Shown here: piece after piece, positions 25,518-33,025 of the stretch
Position numbering within the stretch: position 1 is the first letter of the stretch
How the letters are laid out: each line of letters opens with the position of its first letter
DNA from: Serpentinicella sp031432315
GTDB lineage: Bacteria > Bacillota > Clostridia > Peptostreptococcales > Natronincolaceae
NCBI RefSeq assembly: GCF_031432315.1
Contig: NZ_JAVKGO010000006.1
Span: 89,272 to 153,271 of the forward strand
Direction: 5' to 3'
DNA: 64,000 nucleotides
Made by a program: the position numbers and the translations under genes
The notes under the pieces: model-generated
Databases searched by the model: none
What the model was told of the DNA's origin: nothing
What the model saw: the letters and a program-made list of their open reading frames with translations, nothing else

Positions 25518-25556
25518 AAAAGAAGCTGAGCCATAAACTTTAACCCAGCTTCTTTT
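25518..25556 (-). terminator. Terminator of the Tyr-rich protein gene
   Basis: Perfect arms AAAAGAAGCTG / CAGCTTCTTTT around 17 bases, 10 bases past the stop of the gene at 25567-25923. Confidence 0.85.
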
Positions 25557-25566
25557 AATCTTTTCC

Positions 25567-25923
25567 TTAGTAATAAGGTCTATAACGACGTCTCCTTCTG
25601 CCTAACAGCTCTCTAATAATTAGAATACTAATTAAGTCTCTAAAAATCCCTCTTCCTCCTATTTGCTGCTCATATGGTCTAGACATTTCCATTTCATAAA
25701 CCCTGTCTGCCATTTCTTCTACAACAGCAGGATCCACCCTTGGATGCATTCTTGGGTCTGTATAAACGTCATAATGTCTACAAACCTCCTGTACACTTGG
25801 ATAAATCCTCCTATAAATTTCTGGGTACATATCAAGTAATCCACTTCTGTCATCATAAATATCCATATAGTGTCGTGGCAAACCATAATACGGGCTGTAT
25901 GGATAGTACGGGTAATGATGCAT
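25567..25923 (-). CDS. Tyrosine/arginine-rich protein, possibly spore-coat related
   Basis: A 118-residue protein I do not recognise. The N-terminus is extremely Tyr/Pro/His-rich (MHHYPYYPYSPYYG), the middle is acidic-helical (about 50-85), and it ends in a short hydrophobic helix (FRDLISILIIRELL) and GRRRRRYRPYY. Composition of this kind is common in spore coat and exosporium proteins, and the neighbours are sporulation genes ytrH/ytrI, but the role is inference. The ATG follows AGGGGGGAGAAATAA and the gene has its own terminator, so expression is likely. A frame overlapping it at 25719-25952 is judged spurious. Confidence 0.75.
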   Translation of the reverse strand: MHHYPYYPYSPYYGLPRHYMDIYDDRSGLLDMYPEIYRRIYPSVQEVCRHYDVYTDPRMHPRVDPAVVEEMADRVYEMEMSRPYEQQIGGRGIFRDLISILIIRELLGRRRRRYRPYY

Positions 25924-26069
25924 TTATTTCTCCCCCCTTCTTTTTGGTACATATTATGATAGTACTAATAAATTGTTACAAACAATTCACTCATTATCTC
26001 CTTAATTAATCATATATTTAATAAGAATGTACTGCTTAATAACAGCTACTCTTTTAAGGGGGATTAAAA

Positions 26070-26399
26070 TTGACAACCTTCTTCCAAAATATACTATATA
26101 ACTTTTTTATTTCTTTAGGTGTAATGCTAGGCGGCTGTATTTTTGGGGGTGTAGCCGCTACCCTAAATGGTCATCCCCCACTAAAGACGATGTTAGATCT
26201 ATGTGATAAAATAAAAATATGGGCTGTTATTGTTGCTTTAGGCGGCACTTTTTCTTCAATTAAAATACTTGAAATAAGTATTTTTAACGGTGAGTTACGA
26301 GGACTATTTAAGCAGGTTATTTATATTGTAAGTGCGCTATCTGGTGCACAACTAGCATATAAGCTTATATTTTATCTTGAAAGTAGTGGGCGTGTATGA
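26070..26399 (+). CDS. ytrH: Sporulation membrane protein YtrH
   Basis: A 109-residue protein with about three hydrophobic segments. The family pattern is clear: SLGVMLGGCIFGGVAATLNGHPPLKTM, KIKIWAVIVALGGTFSSIKILE and the C-terminal helix. YtrH is made under sigma-E in the mother cell and contributes to spore resistance. The start is TTG at 26070 after AAGGGGGATTAAAA. It overlaps ytrI by four bases (ATGA), so the two are translationally coupled, as in Bacillus. Confidence 0.9.
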   Translation: MTTFFQNILYNFFISLGVMLGGCIFGGVAATLNGHPPLKTMLDLCDKIKIWAVIVALGGTFSSIKILEISIFNGELRGLFKQVIYIVSALSGAQLAYKLIFYLESSGRV

Positions 26400-26842
26400 G
26401 TAAAAAACGGTTGTTTGTTTTATTTAACATACTACTGTTAGGTTTTTTCTTAGGGCTTTGTGCCATGAATTTATTTCAAATGCACACGATTGATAGGTTA
26501 TATAGAGTGCAAAATAACTTAACAAACCAACTACTAGACAAAGAAATTCAACTTGAAAAGTTAAATCAAAGTATTGATAATAACAAAAGCTTTGTCGTAA
26601 AAAACCTTGAAATTATTGTTGAATATGATGGTAATCCCTTATTTATTGAAGATATTGAATCAGCAGCTAAATTTTATATATCTGACTTAGTCGGAAGAGA
26701 AATTATTTCGATAGATGGGGAAATGATTTATAAAATATTTAACAATCGTTTACTTGAAATTGAAGAAAAACAAATAAACTTAACTGTAAAATATATTATT
26801 ATCACAGAAACCGTTACTATTGGTATAAAAGCCACGGAATAA
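26396..26842 (+). CDS. ytrI: YtrI-like sporulation membrane protein
   Basis: A 148-residue bitopic protein: short basic start (MSKKR), one membrane helix (5-24), a coiled-coil segment (25-62) and a beta-rich extracytoplasmic domain to the end (VGREIISIDGEMIYKIF, NLTVKYIIITETVTIGI). Identification as YtrI depends mainly on topology and on coupling to ytrH; the sequence is diverged. A sigma-E-controlled role in spore formation is the likely inference. Confidence 0.78.
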   Translation: MSKKRLFVLFNILLLGFFLGLCAMNLFQMHTIDRLYRVQNNLTNQLLDKEIQLEKLNQSIDNNKSFVVKNLEIIVEYDGNPLFIEDIESAAKFYISDLVGREIISIDGEMIYKIFNNRLLEIEEKQINLTVKYIIITETVTIGIKATE

Positions 26843-26881
26843 AATATATTTGTACTAATACATTCTTTTGGGAGTGATTAT

Positions 26882-27055
26882 ATGCGTATTTGGGTTTTTA
26901 AAAGGCGTCACCTCACTATTGCTATAGTTGCTATTGTAGCTATTCTGCTAATTGCTATATTTTTGGCAACTCGAAGTAAAAGTCAACCAACATACAGTTT
27001 TCCAGTTTTTCAACAAGCATTAAATGAATATTCTTTATTATCTACAAAATATTAA
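26882..27055 (+). CDS. 57-residue single-pass membrane protein
   Basis: A short gene read by eye: ATG at 26882 with TTGGGAGTG upstream, 57 codons, TAA. It has a basic start MRIWVFKRRHLTIA, one strong membrane helix (about 13-29), then RSKSQPTYSFPVFQQALN and a tyrosine end. It directly follows ytrI on the same strand (39 bases) and its stop lies in a terminator stem, so it reads as the last gene of a ytrH-ytrI operon. The first residues resemble the N-terminus of sporulation deacetylases of the PdaB type, but there is no catalytic domain. It may be a small sporulation protein or a truncated remnant. Confidence 0.65.
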   Translation: MRIWVFKRRHLTIAIVAIVAILLIAIFLATRSKSQPTYSFPVFQQALNEYSLLSTKY

Positions 27056-27082
27056 AGCGGGGGCAATTGCCCTCGCTTTAAT
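27052..27082. terminator. Bidirectional terminator
   Basis: TTAAAGCGGGGGC-AATT-GCCCTCGCTTTAA: near-perfect arms with one internal mismatch, shared by the ytrHI unit and the convergent gene at 27088. Confidence 0.88.
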
Positions 27083-27087
27083 ATTTG

Positions 27088-28341
27088 CTATATGCTTGTA
27101 GCTTCAAATGGATATACCACTAGTCCTGTTTTCGGATCAATATGTGCTAACCAATAACCTAATCCATTTTTCCCTTCTTCTCCCTCTATGCATGGATGCC
27201 AATATACAAATCCAGTTGTTCCACCATATGGCTGTTCCGCTTTAATACATCTTCCAGGTATTGCATACACAAAATATTTAGCACTTCTCTCCTCGCTGTA
27301 ACAAATTCCAAATAAATAATGTTGATATAGGTAAATTAACCTATAATAATCAGAAGGATAGAAATACGGACTCTGATATTGATAAGGATTATTCATTATT
27401 TCAAGATAGGCTATAAAAGGCATATATGCTCTATAAATGGTTTGTTGATTATTAAATATTTGCCACCATTCATACCCTTCAAAGTTTTTTTCAAAAGGAT
27501 TAACACAAGGATACAATTTTAAAGTTGATTCAATATAATGCTGAATATGATTCTCTGTTGGGTCATTTTGTGCTTTCTGCTCTCTTTCTAGAGGCTTCAC
27601 TTTTTCTTCTCTAAGCACCTTAAATTCTTCACTTGGAATCTGCTTGAATTCTTTATCTTCTACTTGTGGTTTTTCCTTTACTATTTCATTTTTATGCGCT
27701 TCTTTCTTGGTTGTTTTTTTATCTTCTAACTTTAATGGTATGGTAATATTAGATTCTTTTTCTTTATTGTTTAAATTACTACTTTCATTTTTTTTATCCG
27801 ATACCTTTGAACCAACATCCAACTTTCTATTTTGGTCAGAAACTTTTTTATCAATATTGAGGTCTTTTTTAATGATCGCATTATTTTTCTCTTGGTTGTT
27901 TTTACTAGAAAAGGCTTTACGCCAATCAACTTTATCTTTATGTACATATCCAACTAAAGGTGCCACAATGCTATTATTTTCATCAGATCTTTCAATCAAT
28001 ACTATTATTACATCAAAATCCTCAATAGGTATTTTAGTGCCTCTTACATTTTCAGGGTAAAATTCATATGCCCCTTCTGCCTTGCCACTGGAATCTACTT
28101 CCATAGGCCCTAAGTCAACTTTAACTGGTTTCTTTTCTCCATTCGTTTTTAATAAATATATACGATACCGTTCGTTTTTATTGTCTAGTTTTTTTAAGTT
28201 TTGACAATGCAATCCTATAGATGCTCTATCATTTTTCACCTCTATTTTTGCATAACCTTTCGCTTTATCATTAGCCGACAAATTATAATTTTCGCTTTCC
28301 GTGTCAAGTAAAACAAAATAACGTCTATACAATCGTTTCAT
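27088..28341 (-). CDS. Large protein of unknown function with GYW-type C-terminal domain
   Basis: A 417-residue protein. The N-terminal part (1-145) is beta-rich and resembles a clostridial domain found before variable linkers (RYFVLLDTESENY, KGYAKIEVKN, LHCQNL). Residues about 150-270 form a Lys/Glu/Asn low-complexity linker. The C-terminal part (about 275-417) has many aromatic residues: EGYEWWQIF, YLYQHYLFGICYSE, YAIPGRC, GGTTGFVYWHPC and GLGYWLAHIDPKTGLV. Similar C-terminal domains occur in uncharacterised sporulating clostridial proteins. It stands where yabG (spore protease) is found in Bacillus, beside ksgA, but is not YabG. A spore surface role is possible. Confidence 0.8.
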   Translation of the reverse strand: MKRLYRRYFVLLDTESENYNLSANDKAKGYAKIEVKNDRASIGLHCQNLKKLDNKNERYRIYLLKTNGEKKPVKVDLGPMEVDSSGKAEGAYEFYPENVRGTKIPIEDFDVIIVLIERSDENNSIVAPLVGYVHKDKVDWRKAFSSKNNQEKNNAIIKKDLNIDKKVSDQNRKLDVGSKVSDKKNESSNLNNKEKESNITIPLKLEDKKTTKKEAHKNEIVKEKPQVEDKEFKQIPSEEFKVLREEKVKPLEREQKAQNDPTENHIQHYIESTLKLYPCVNPFEKNFEGYEWWQIFNNQQTIYRAYMPFIAYLEIMNNPYQYQSPYFYPSDYYRLIYLYQHYLFGICYSEERSAKYFVYAIPGRCIKAEQPYGGTTGFVYWHPCIEGEEGKNGLGYWLAHIDPKTGLVVYPFEATSI

Positions 28342-28403
28342 AATTTACCCCCTTTTTATGCCTTTATACTTAATATATGATAGGAGGTATAAATAATTTA
28401 CGA

Positions 28404-29270
28404 TTATTTTGTTTTTTCTACAATACAATTTGTGATTTTCGCAAACTGTTCTATATTTAGTGCTTCTCCTCGTATATTTTCATTAATATGTAGTATATTT
28501 AATGTTTCTCTTATCATTTGCTTGTCTAATTTTAGTGCCCCTGTACTTAATGCATTTAACAAGGTCTTTCTTCTCTTTCCAAAAGCATCTCTTACAATTG
28601 AAAAGAATAAAGATTCATCTTTCACTTGTACTCGAGGGGCTTCTTTTACATCTAACTTAATAACCGTTGACTCTACTTTAGGTTGAGGTATAAATACAGA
28701 TGGGGGTACTTTAAATAATATTTTTACATCACAATAATACTGGACAGCTATAGATAACGCACCGTAATTTTTTGTCCCAGGCGCTGCTTGCATTCTTTCT
28801 GCGACTTCTTTTTGGATCATAACAACTAAAGAAGACACCGGCGCTTTTTCTTCTAGAAACTTCATTATTATTGGCGTAGTTACATAATAGGGCAAATTCG
28901 CCACTACCTTTGGTCTTTCATTTGGAAAATGGGTATCAATCAATTTATGAACATCTACCTTTAATATGTCATCATTAACCACCTTTACATTATTACAACC
29001 TGACAGGGTTTTTTCTAAAATAGGTAATAATGTTTTGTCTATTTCTACTGCTACAACTTTTTTTGCCCTTTCAGCCAAATATTGAGTTAAACTCCCTATT
29101 CCAGGTCCTATTTCGATCACGGCGTCAGTTTCTGATATCTGTGCACCTTCAATAATATTATTTAAAACATTTCCATCAATTAAAAAATTTTGTCCCAAAC
29201 TTTTGGAAAACTTAAACTGATACTCAGATACAATTTCTTTTGTTCTTTGAATTGTTGAAATACGTTCCAT
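28404..29270 (-). CDS. rsmA: 16S rRNA dimethyladenosine transferase
   Basis: KsgA/RsmA of 288 residues, dimethylating A1518/A1519 of 16S rRNA. Motifs are SLGQNFLIDGNVLNNI, SAM site VIEIGPGIGSLTQYLA, VVNDDILK and catalytic VANLPYYVTTPII. The C-terminal helical domain has FGKRRKTLLNAL. It begins two bases after the rnmV stop, so the two are translated together. Confidence 0.97.
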   Translation of the reverse strand: MERISTIQRTKEIVSEYQFKFSKSLGQNFLIDGNVLNNIIEGAQISETDAVIEIGPGIGSLTQYLAERAKKVVAVEIDKTLLPILEKTLSGCNNVKVVNDDILKVDVHKLIDTHFPNERPKVVANLPYYVTTPIIMKFLEEKAPVSSLVVMIQKEVAERMQAAPGTKNYGALSIAVQYYCDVKILFKVPPSVFIPQPKVESTVIKLDVKEAPRVQVKDESLFFSIVRDAFGKRRKTLLNALSTGALKLDKQMIRETLNILHINENIRGEALNIEQFAKITNCIVEKTK

Positions 29271-29272
29271 AT

Positions 29273-29815
29273 TTAATCCCTCTTTTCAACGTTTTTAAGT
29301 GCCTCTTCGAATTCTTCCCTAGTCACTCCGTAATGGTTTAAACGATTCAAAAACTGCTTTGCATTACAATATCCAATACCAAGTAATTTCCCCAGTTCAT
29401 TTCGTCTATATGCAGCTTCATTTATACCTATTAAACCACTAACAATTAAATCCCTTTGTACAAACTCTTGCCGCTTTTCTACACGCTCACTCCGGACTTT
29501 GTCCAATGCCTTTATAATACTTTGAGGAGATGCATTTTCAATTCCAATATCATCACCCTTAGTAGCTTCTTCCTTGGGTAAAAAGGCGTGCTTGCATCCC
29601 TTAACCTTTGAAGATATAATTTTTCGTATTTTTTCCCCGGCAAAGTCAGGATCTGTGAATATAATGACACCTCTCTTTTCTACGGCCTTTTTTATTTGCT
29701 TGATCGTTGAATTTCGAAGCGCAAATCCACCAGTTATAATCAACTCTGCATCTACAGCTCTTTTTATTGCAGAAACATCATCTTTTCCTTCTACAACAAT
29801 TATTTCTTTAATCAC
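29273..29815 (-). CDS. rnmV: Ribonuclease M5
   Basis: RNase M5 of 180 residues, maturing 5S rRNA precursors. The N-terminal Toprim domain has VVEGKDDVSAIKRA with the conserved Glu and IIFTDPDFAGEKIR with the Asp pair. The C-terminal domain (about 115-180) has LIGINEAAYRRNELGKLLGI. The start is GTG at 29815 after AGGAGGTTTTAAACTA. The gene lies between the YabE-like gene and ksgA as in Bacillus. Confidence 0.96.
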   Translation of the reverse strand: MIKEIIVVEGKDDVSAIKRAVDAELIITGGFALRNSTIKQIKKAVEKRGVIIFTDPDFAGEKIRKIISSKVKGCKHAFLPKEEATKGDDIGIENASPQSIIKALDKVRSERVEKRQEFVQRDLIVSGLIGINEAAYRRNELGKLLGIGYCNAKQFLNRLNHYGVTREEFEEALKNVEKRD

Positions 29816-29844
29816 TAGTTTAAAACCTCCTTACATTGAAATAA

Positions 29845-29868
29845 GACCAGAGTTTCCTCTGGCCTTTT
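29845..29868 (-). terminator. Possible weak terminator between yabE-like and rnmV
   Basis: CCAGAG / CTCTGG arms around TTTC, with only a short T-rich tail on the minus strand. It may attenuate rather than end transcription. Confidence 0.45.
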
Positions 29869-29909
29869 CAAAACAGTTAACAAATATTTAATACACTTAA
29901 TATCCTTCA

Positions 29910-30953
29910 CTATCTCAGTACATATACCCGTACATTTCTTCTTCCAAAACTTCTTGCTCTGTTTAAATCTTCATAATAAATATCTATTTTGTTTCCTCTA
30001 ATAGCACCACCGGTGTCCTCAGCATATGCAATTCCATAACTTGTTTTCCCATCCATTGACTCTATATATAGCCTCGAGCCAAGGGGGATCACATTAGGGT
30101 CCACAGCGACAACTCCTGGTCTAACCCTCGAACCAGTACTTGTTATTCCATACCCAGGATCACCAGGACTTTTCCCTGTACTTTCAGGTCCTGCTGTATA
30201 TGCGGTTGCATTCATGGTTAATACCCTTGAATATCTTCTATTGTCACCCCTTGAGGTCATTACTACACCTGCTGTACCTTTTTCAATTATCTCTTCAACT
30301 GCTTTCTCAATATACACCTCTGAGATCAATTCCCTAGAGACTTCTTCCCCATTTTCATACACTACTTCATATTTTAGTTCCTTTAATCCCGGTTGTCCAT
30401 CTTGGACTTTCCTTGTTTTGCCCTGCTCTAATACGCCTGTATTTCTTGTTACTGTCCTATACGGAATTTCTTCCGCTTCTGTAATAATGTCTTTTTCAAC
30501 TCGAGTAATGCTTATAACATCACCAGCACTAACTGCCTCCGTAATGTTCGGTTCAACTAAGTCTAATTCATTAATTTCTATTTCATTACTAGCTAAAATT
30601 TCTTCTATCGTTTCCTCTAAAGTATATACTTTTTTAGTGTCTTCACCATCAATAATTTCAACTTGAAATGCTCTTTTAATGACAATTTCGTCGCCATCTC
30701 TTAGTCTTTCATCTAAACCTGGCATTACATGGTCTCTTTCTTCAACTTCAATCCCTTGCTTACTTAGTAGACTCCCCACCGTCGTCGCAAAGGTTTTTAC
30801 CTCCATTGGTGTCCCTTCTTCTGTAATTGTAACCGTCTTTTGCATTGCAATTACAGTTCCTGATACAACAAGCACCAAGGCGATAATTGTGGCAATAAAG
30901 AACTTATTCTTATACCAACTATCCGGTTCTTTATTCCCTTGAACTGATTCCAT
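29910..30953 (-). CDS. yabE: YabE-like cell-wall protein with DUF348, G5 and 3D domains
   Basis: A 347-residue exported protein: membrane anchor (about 18-36), two DUF348 ubiquitin-like repeats (about 40-80 and 97-138), a G5 domain (about 150-228) and a C-terminal 3D domain (about 245-347). The 3D domain shows MNATAYTAGPESTGKSPGD, VAVDPNVIPLGSRLYIE and YAEDTGGAIRGNKIDIYYE, including the three Asp positions. It resembles Rpf-type/stationary-phase muralytic enzymes that cleave peptidoglycan glycan strands. The start ATG follows TAGGAGGAATTTAT. A consensus promoter lies about 70 bases upstream. Confidence 0.95.
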   Translation of the reverse strand: MESVQGNKEPDSWYKNKFFIATIIALVLVVSGTVIAMQKTVTITEEGTPMEVKTFATTVGSLLSKQGIEVEERDHVMPGLDERLRDGDEIVIKRAFQVEIIDGEDTKKVYTLEETIEEILASNEIEINELDLVEPNITEAVSAGDVISITRVEKDIITEAEEIPYRTVTRNTGVLEQGKTRKVQDGQPGLKELKYEVVYENGEEVSRELISEVYIEKAVEEIIEKGTAGVVMTSRGDNRRYSRVLTMNATAYTAGPESTGKSPGDPGYGITSTGSRVRPGVVAVDPNVIPLGSRLYIESMDGKTSYGIAYAEDTGGAIRGNKIDIYYEDLNRARSFGRRNVRVYVLR

Positions 30954-30995
30954 ATAAATTCCTCCTACTCTTTTTTGAGATTGGAACTTCCTAAG

Positions 30996-31024
30996 ATTTT
31001 ATTCCAACTCTTTTTAATTGTCAA
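30996..31024 (-). promoter_or_regulatory. Sigma-A promoter of the yabE-like gene
   Basis: On the minus strand TTGACA, 17 bases, TAAAAT. Confidence 0.85.
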
Positions 31025-31599
31025 GTCGAGATCTTTATGGGATGATTTTCAACAACTGTCATTGTACCCTTTTGGATTTTTTTTATACCTTTGACTTTTA
31101 AATATATATGCATGTCAATTTTATATATAACCGGACATGCAATTTTATTATGTTTTTTTAAGATTATCAAATTGCGAAATTTCATAATTTCATTCTTAAA
31201 GTTTTTATAGTCTGTGATATCGTCTCATTTGTTGAATTGTATCAGTCATTGCATTTGCAATAAAAAAACATGTGCTACTTCAAAACAAGCAAGGTATATT
31301 TCTTGAATTTATTTCTTTTTATTTCATTATTTAATTTTCACAGTTTAAATGAATTTCTAAAACTATATTAATGAATTCAATCTAAAAAGTAAACACATTT
31401 TGTCCATCATAATTCTACAGCACAATTTATTTCCTGGGAAATAAGTAGTAATATTTATTTTGCTGTCGATTTATTGCCTAAATTTTATAGATTTATAAAA
31501 CTTTCTATATCGTTGTGTCAAAAATCATACTTAGAAAATACACATAATCAAGTATTTAGACTATACAAAATATAAAACTGCCTTTATATTTACAAAAAG
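31025..31599. other. Long intergenic region, no gene seen
   Basis: About 575 bases, AT-rich, with stops in all frames. It contains an eight-base inverted repeat (TGCATGTC at 31109 and GACATGCA ending at 31141), but no recognised riboswitch. A c-di-AMP (ydaO) leader, common before cell-wall hydrolase genes, was looked for and not recognised. Confidence 0.5.
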
Positions 31600-31643
31600 A
31601 AAAAAATCCTACTTTGGAGTATCATATCAAAATAGGATTTTTT
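31600..31643 (-). terminator. Terminator of the flavin-binding protein gene
   Basis: AAAAAATCCTA / TAGGATTTTTT arms around about 21 bases, nine bases past the stop. Confidence 0.8.
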
Positions 31644-31651
31644 CTTTTTTA

Positions 31652-32137
31652 CTAATGCAGTGTCATGGCATCTTCTTTTACTGTAACTTGATCATTTTTT
31701 AATATTTGCTTTGTTCGGTCTCCTGTTTTTACGGCATTTAAATAAACAATTTCTTCCGGTACAATTTTAATTACTTTTAGATTCTCTCTTTCCATATTTA
31801 ATTTGTTTGGATCTTCTGAAAACTGCATTGCTTCATCATATAGCTGCTTATTAGTTACGCTTGTTATTGCTTTTCCAAAAATTTGAACCCCTTTTATTTC
31901 TTTGTGATTTAAATATTCTGTATTTACTAGCATACAAACATTAGGGTTGCTCTCAATAGCTTCAAATTTATCTCCACCAGCAGATAAAATATAGAGTTCC
32001 ATTTCTTTTCCCATAAAATATTGTACTGGACTCGTTCTTGGCATTTGGTTTATACAAGTACCTAAAGCACCATCTTTGTGTTCAGATAAAAATTCTGTTA
32101 TCTCATTTTTTAATTCTCCTGGAGACATCTTCTGCAT
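31652..32137 (-). CDS. Pyridoxamine 5'-phosphate oxidase-like flavin/heme-binding protein
   Basis: A 161-residue split-barrel protein of the PNPOx-like superfamily. It shows the N-terminal helix, GALGTCINQMPRTSPVQYFMG and LYILSAGGDKFEAIESNPNVCMLV, then KGVQIFGKAI, typical of FMN-binding general stress/PNPOx-like proteins. It lacks the C-terminal signature of true PdxH. Function is probably redox or FMN binding; the substrate is unknown. It is a single-gene unit with its own terminator, inserted between the yabE-like and tatD genes. Confidence 0.85.
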   Translation of the reverse strand: MQKMSPGELKNEITEFLSEHKDGALGTCINQMPRTSPVQYFMGKEMELYILSAGGDKFEAIESNPNVCMLVNTEYLNHKEIKGVQIFGKAITSVTNKQLYDEAMQFSEDPNKLNMERENLKVIKIVPEEIVYLNAVKTGDRTKQILKNDQVTVKEDAMTLH

Positions 32138-32205
32138 TTTTTCTACTTCCTTTCTTTACAATAGATATAGCTTTATTATTTTATGTTTTTCCTTTTTCTA
32201 TACAA

Positions 32206-32235
32206 AAAAGAAAATGTCTTAGGACATTTTCTTTT
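32206..32235 (-). terminator. Terminator of tatD
   Basis: Perfect 13-base arms AAAAGAAAATGTC / GACATTTTCTTTT around TTAG. Confidence 0.9.
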
Positions 32236-32247
32236 AATATTAAATAT

Positions 32248-33015
32248 TTACTTTATTTTAAATAGTCTTTTTGCATTGTTAGCAGTAGTTTCCATTACCG
32301 CTTCAACATCAATCCCTTTTGCCTGGGCAATGGTATCTGCCACATATTGTACAAAGGCAGGCTCATTTCTTTTGCCTCTTTTGGGAACAGGCGCTAAATA
32401 AGGACAATCTGTTTCTATTAATAAATGTTCTAATGGTATTTCCTTTGCCACTTCATAGGTCTTCTTTGCGTTTTTAAATGTAACAGGACCTGCTAATGAA
32501 ATGTAGATGCCTTTTTTAATATATTCCTTTGCTAATTCTACGCTACCTGAATAACAATGTAAAACGCACCCTGTTTCCCAAGCCTTATGCTCCATTAATA
32601 TTTTAAATACCTCACCATTTGCTTCCCGATCATGAATAATGATTGGAAGATTTACTTCTTTTGCTAATTCAATTTGTTTTTTAAACCACTTTCTTTGTAT
32701 GTCTCTTGGTGAGTTGTCATAGTGAAAATCTAAGCCTATTTCCCCGATAGCTACAACTTTTTCATTACCACTCAAAGATTTCAAAATATCAATTGTATCT
32801 TCATCCATGGTTTTTGCTTCATGGGGATGTACGCCTACAGCAGCATAAATCATATTATATTTTTTTGCTAAGTTCACTGCTGCTACGGAAGAACTTACAT
32901 CTGCCCCTACATTTAAAATATATTTTACTCCCTGATTTTTTGCTGCTTCTATTACTTGTTCTCTATCTTTGTCAAAACGTCTGTCATCTAAGTGGGCATG
33001 ACTATCAAATAACAT
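32248..33015 (-). CDS. tatD: TatD-family metal-dependent DNase
   Basis: A 255-residue TIM-barrel metallohydrolase. Motifs are DSHAHLDDRRF (metal His pair), GVHPHEAK, AIGEIGLDFHYD, IIHDREA, VLHCYSGS and LIETDCPYLAPVPKRGKRNEP. TatD proteins are 3'-5' exonuclease/deoxyribonucleases in DNA repair or degradation. It begins 10 bases after metG and shares its T-box-controlled transcript, as in Bacillus (yabD). Confidence 0.95.
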   Translation of the reverse strand: MLFDSHAHLDDRRFDKDREQVIEAAKNQGVKYILNVGADVSSSVAAVNLAKKYNMIYAAVGVHPHEAKTMDEDTIDILKSLSGNEKVVAIGEIGLDFHYDNSPRDIQRKWFKKQIELAKEVNLPIIIHDREANGEVFKILMEHKAWETGCVLHCYSGSVELAKEYIKKGIYISLAGPVTFKNAKKTYEVAKEIPLEHLLIETDCPYLAPVPKRGKRNEPAFVQYVADTIAQAKGIDVEAVMETTANNAKRLFKIK

Positions 33016-33025
33016 AATATCCTCC

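Noticed and set aside
25719..25952. 77-codon minus-strand frame overlapping the Tyr-rich gene
   Set aside because: The other frame has a better ribosome binding site, ends at a terminator and has coherent composition; this one is a shadow frame.
29845..29868. Hairpin considered as the start of a riboswitch for rnmV
   Set aside because: Too small and without conserved riboswitch sequence; listed only as a weak terminator.
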